Source of the DNA: Vannielia litorea
GTDB taxonomy: Bacteria > Pseudomonadota > Alphaproteobacteria > Rhodobacterales > Rhodobacteraceae
Assembly (NCBI RefSeq): GCF_018424695.1
Contig: NZ_QTNQ01000040.1
Location: 1-36,224 of the forward strand
Length of the DNA: 36,224 nucleotides
Direction: 5' to 3'
In this document: positions 34,065 to 36,224 of the stretch, in pieces
Numbering within the stretch: the stretch's first letter is position 1
Layout of the letters: each line of letters starts with the position of its first letter
Translations under genes and position numbers: made by a program
The notes under the pieces: model-generated
What the model was told of the DNA's origin: nothing
The model's database searches: none
The model's input: only the letters and a program-made list of their open reading frames with translations

Positions 34065-34080
34065 AAGCCCCGAGGGGCTT
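34065..34080. terminator. Bidirectional terminator candidate between convergent operons
   Basis: AAGCCCC-GA-GGGGCTT is a perfect 7-bp inverted repeat 12 bp after the dehydratase stop. A/T bases lie at both ends of the stem, but there is no long U-run. It separates the plus-strand TRAP operon from the minus-strand lactonase-dgoA-dgoK genes. Confidence 0.5.
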
Positions 34081-34136
34081 GATGAGCGGGCACGGGGAGC
34101 GCTCGTCCGCCCTTCGAGGCGTTCTCGCGGGGGAGG

Positions 34137-34985
34137 TCAGAGGATGACCTGCGGCTCGGGGAGGCCAGCCACGCCCGGCGCCACCTCGAAGGTGCGGCCC
34201 TGCTCGGCGTCGGGGCTTTCGATGTCAACGGCGGCGGAGGTGCAATAGAGCGTCGCCAGACCGTCGCCGCCGAAGGCCGGGCAGGTGGTTTGGTAGGCGG
34301 GCAGCTCGATAACCCGGTCTTGGGTGCCGTCGGGCAGGTAGCGCACCATGCGCGCGCTTTGCCACTGGGCGTTCCAGAGAGCGCCTTCACAATCCGTGAC
34401 CGACCCGTCCGGCAGGCGGCCCTCTTCGCCGAGGTCCACGAAAATCTCGGCTTTGGCGTCGGGCCAGCCATCTTCATTGAGTGCAACGCGCATGATTTTC
34501 CCGGTCTCGGTGTCGGACCAATATGCCGTGCGCCCGCCCGGCGCGAAACAGATGGAGTTTGCCACGGTGATATTGGCGTAGAGCCGGCGCAGCTCGCCCC
34601 GGTAATAGCGGTAGATCGCGCCTGCGGCCTTCTCTGCATTCTTGCCCATCGTGCCGATCCAGAAGCCGCCCATCGGGTCGGCGCGGCCATCGTTGGAGCG
34701 GGTTACCGTGTTTTCGGACTCCAGCGCGGCGACGTAGGTTTGCTCTTCTGTCTCCAGGTCGAAGGTGAAGAGCTGGCTCTCCGACGCGATGAGCAGGGTG
34801 TTGCGATCCACCCAGCCTGCGGCGGAGACGTGCTCGTCGAACTGCCACTCCAGCGCCTCATCGCCAAGGCGGGAGAGCAGGCGATTGCCGAGAATGTCGA
34901 ACCAGAAGAGCTGGTTGCGCTCGGGGTGCCAGAGCGGCCCTTCGCCGAGCGTGCAGGGGCGAGGATCGAAGACGGAAACGTTCAT
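34137..34985 (-). CDS. SMP-30/gluconolactonase family lactonase (second copy)
   Basis: 282 residues, six-bladed propeller. Metal positions are seen in LGEGPLW (Glu about 15), RSNDGRAD (Asn), [10 protein letters not shown] (Asn) and RLPDGSVTD (Asp). It differs clearly in sequence from the SMP-30 protein at 11765-12631. It overlaps dgoA (ATGA), so it probably opens galactonolactone upstream of the DgoD-DgoK-DgoA route. The enzyme making that lactone is not in the window. Confidence 0.85.
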   Translation of the reverse strand: MNVSVFDPRPCTLGEGPLWHPERNQLFWFDILGNRLLSRLGDEALEWQFDEHVSAAGWVDRNTLLIASESQLFTFDLETEEQTYVAALESENTVTRSNDGRADPMGGFWIGTMGKNAEKAAGAIYRYYRGELRRLYANITVANSICFAPGGRTAYWSDTETGKIMRVALNEDGWPDAKAEIFVDLGEEGRLPDGSVTDCEGALWNAQWQSARMVRYLPDGTQDRVIELPAYQTTCPAFGGDGLATLYCTSAAVDIESPDAEQGRTFEVAPGVAGLPEPQVIL

Positions 34986-35584
34986 GGCATGACCTCATCG
35001 TAGGCGGCGGTGATGGTGGCGGCTTTTTCTGCGATGGTCCCGGGCGTATCGCCGGGGGCGTAAAGCGCCGAGCCGATGCCGAAGCCGGAGACGCCCGCGG
35101 CGGCCCAGTCGGCAAAGTTGCCCGGCCCGGCCCCGCCCACGGCGAGCACCTCGGTATCCGGCGGCAGCACGGCGCGGATGGCCTTGAGGCCCGCCGGGCC
35201 GATGAGCGAGCCGGGGAAGAGCTTGAGGCCGGTCGCCCCGTGGCGGAGGGCCGTGAAGGCCTCGGACGGGGTCATGCAGCCGGGATAGGAGAGCAGGCCT
35301 GCGGCCACGGTGGCGTCGATCACCGCCGGGTTTGTGTCGGGCGAGACGATGAGGCGGGCGCCGGTGGCGGCGACATCGGCCACGTCTTCAGGTGTCAGCA
35401 CGGTGCCTGCGCCGATCAGGGCCTCGGGGAAGGCTTTGGCCATGGCGGCGATGGAGGCGAGCGGGTCGGGCGAGTTCAGCGGAACCTCGATGCGGGTGAT
35501 CCCGGCGGAGATGAGGGTTTCACCGATGGCAACGGCCTCGGGCGGTGTGAGGCCACGGAGGATGGCGACGATGTTGCGGGTCAT
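34982..35584 (-). CDS. dgoA: 2-dehydro-3-deoxy-6-phosphogalactonate aldolase
   Basis: 200 residues, class I KDPG/KDPGal aldolase trimer type. Arg10 (AILRG), Glu33 (IEVPLNSP) and Schiff-base Lys121 (GLKLFPGS) are in place. VPLNSP and [13 protein letters not shown] are typical of DgoA as opposed to Eda. It cleaves the phosphorylated keto-deoxygalactonate to pyruvate and glyceraldehyde 3-phosphate. It lies between dgoK and a lactonase on the minus strand, 47 bp after dgoK. Confidence 0.92.
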   Translation of the reverse strand: MTRNIVAILRGLTPPEAVAIGETLISAGITRIEVPLNSPDPLASIAAMAKAFPEALIGAGTVLTPEDVADVAATGARLIVSPDTNPAVIDATVAAGLLSYPGCMTPSEAFTALRHGATGLKLFPGSLIGPAGLKAIRAVLPPDTEVLAVGGAGPGNFADWAAAGVSGFGIGSALYAPGDTPGTIAEKAATITAAYDEVMP

Positions 35585-35602
35585 GAGCGGCTCCGAGAGG
35601 AC

Positions 35603-35623
35603 GGTGCGCCGTGAACGCGCACC
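35603..35623. repeat. Inverted repeat in the dgoK-dgoA gap, possible REP-like element
   Basis: GGTGCGC (35603-35609), a 7-base loop, then GCGCACC (35617-35623), flanked by CTACGGGG. On the minus strand it begins GTAGGGTGCGC, which resembles short intergenic palindromes that recur in Rhodobacterales genomes. Only one copy is seen in this window. It could also act as an mRNA hairpin before dgoA. Confidence 0.45.
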
Positions 35624-35631
35624 CTACGGGG

Positions 35632-36224
35632 TCAGGCGAGGGCGATGCGGGCGGCGGTGAGGCCGGCGAGGGCGAGGTTTTCGCCATCGCGGGTTTCAGG
35701 GGTGACGCCCTGCGCGCTGAGGGCGGCGGCGTAGGGCTGTGTCAGCAGCGGGCCACCGATGAGGGCGACGCGCTGGCCGAGCCAGTAGGGGCGCGCGGCG
35801 GCCAGTTCGAGCCCGATCAGCAGGCCGGAGAGGCGGGCGCGGGCGACGGCAGGTGGAAGGTCGGAGAGCAGCGCGGCGGCGCGCAGGGAGAAGAGCGCGG
35901 AGGCGAGGCGCTCGGGGCGCGACATGGCCTCTGGCACGGCATCGAGAAACGCGGCCTCGTCCCAGCCTTCGCCGTGGAGCGAATGGCGCAGGACGGATTG
36001 GGAGGAGAGCAGCGAAAACAGCTCGCCCGTCATGAAGGTGCGAAAAGACACGATCTCGCCTGCCGAGACATGCGCCCATTTGGAGTGGGTGCCGGGCAGG
36101 CAGAGGATGCCGTCGAAGTCGGGCGAGCCTGCGAGGAACCCGGCGATCTGGGTTTCTTCGCCGCGCATCACGTCTGCCGGGTCGGATTGCGAGAGGCCGG
36201 GGAGGATGCGGACGGTGAGGCGGG
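35632..36224 (-). CDS. dgoK: 2-dehydro-3-deoxygalactonokinase, C-terminal part (5' end outside window)
   Basis: The frame is open to the right edge, giving about 196 of roughly 290-300 residues. VMRGEETQIAGFL, LPGTHSKWAHV and the late ALIGGPLLTQPYAAAL are DgoK motifs of the ASKHA-like sugar kinase fold. The enzyme phosphorylates 2-dehydro-3-deoxy-D-galactonate at O6 for DgoA. An ATG at 36171 lies inside the conserved DVMRGEE motif and is internal, not the start. The stop is 47 bp before dgoA. Confidence 0.9.
   Translation of the reverse strand, partial: RLTVRILPGLSQSDPADVMRGEETQIAGFLAGSPDFDGILCLPGTHSKWAHVSAGEIVSFRTFMTGELFSLLSSQSVLRHSLHGEGWDEAAFLDAVPEAMSRPERLASALFSLRAAALLSDLPPAVARARLSGLLIGLELAAARPYWLGQRVALIGGPLLTQPYAAALSAQGVTPETRDGENLALAGLTAARIALA

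Overview
The window (36.2 kb, high GC, densely packed overlapping genes) looks like a chromosomal segment from an alphaproteobacterium, probably Rhodobacterales. The reasons are base composition, a family-5 ABC importer and a fused TRAP importer side by side, three FadR-type GntR regulators, and the particular set of sugar-acid enzymes. The taxonomic call is inference; no rRNA or marker gene is present. Almost every gene belongs to uptake or breakdown of aldonic, aldaric or branched sugar acids of the kind released from plant or algal pectin.

Layout. Bases 1-1017 hold the end of an unrecognised gene and a MarR-type regulator. From 13360 down to 1189 is one long minus-strand block, most junctions being ATGA/GTGA/TGATG overlaps. 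It starts with a FadR-type regulator, an SMP-30 lactonase, a galactonate-dehydratase-like enolase, an alpha/beta hydrolase and uronate dehydrogenase. It continues with a 3-oxo-tetronate set (OtnK kinase, OtnC decarboxylase, OtnI isomerase). A second FadR-type regulator follows, then a set matching the D-apionate pathway (RuBisCO-like protein, DUF1537 kinase, ApnO-like oxidoisomerase) and a 2-hydroxyacid dehydrogenase.

From 13500 to 22552 (plus) is a family-5 ABC importer (binding protein, two permeases, fused double ATPase). It is followed in the same operon by an HSL-type hydrolase, an orphan enolase-superfamily protein and glucarate dehydratase. A third FadR-type regulator (minus) is divergent from an RraA-like protein and 5-dehydro-4-deoxyglucarate dehydratase (KdgD). 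From 25327 to 34052 (plus) is a TRAP operon: binding protein, fused QM permease, a 40-residue membrane miniprotein, an L-arabinonate-type dehydratase, L-talarate/galactarate dehydratase, a second DapA-family protein and a UxaA/GarD-family dehydratase. The right edge (minus) carries a second SMP-30 lactonase, DgoA aldolase and the C-terminal part of DgoK.

How the genes fit. Udh oxidises galacturonate or glucuronate to an aldarolactone; lactonases open it; GudD, TalrD/GalrD or the UxaA/GarD protein dehydrate it; KdgD then makes 2-oxoglutarate semialdehyde. The dehydrogenase for that last intermediate is not in the window. Galactonate is handled by a DgoD-like enzyme, DgoK and DgoA. Tetronates and apionate are handled by kinase-dependent branches.

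Most striking non-coding features: two 11-bp-period TGCAT arrays in opposite orientation 24 kb apart; a 14-bp near-palindrome shared by the KdgD and TRAP promoters; a perfect 12-bp palindrome held in the loop of a long hairpin; and an 18-bp box shared by two regulator intergenic regions. The best candidates for undescribed biology are the TGCAT arrays, the TRAP miniprotein and the orphan hydrolase-enolase pair.
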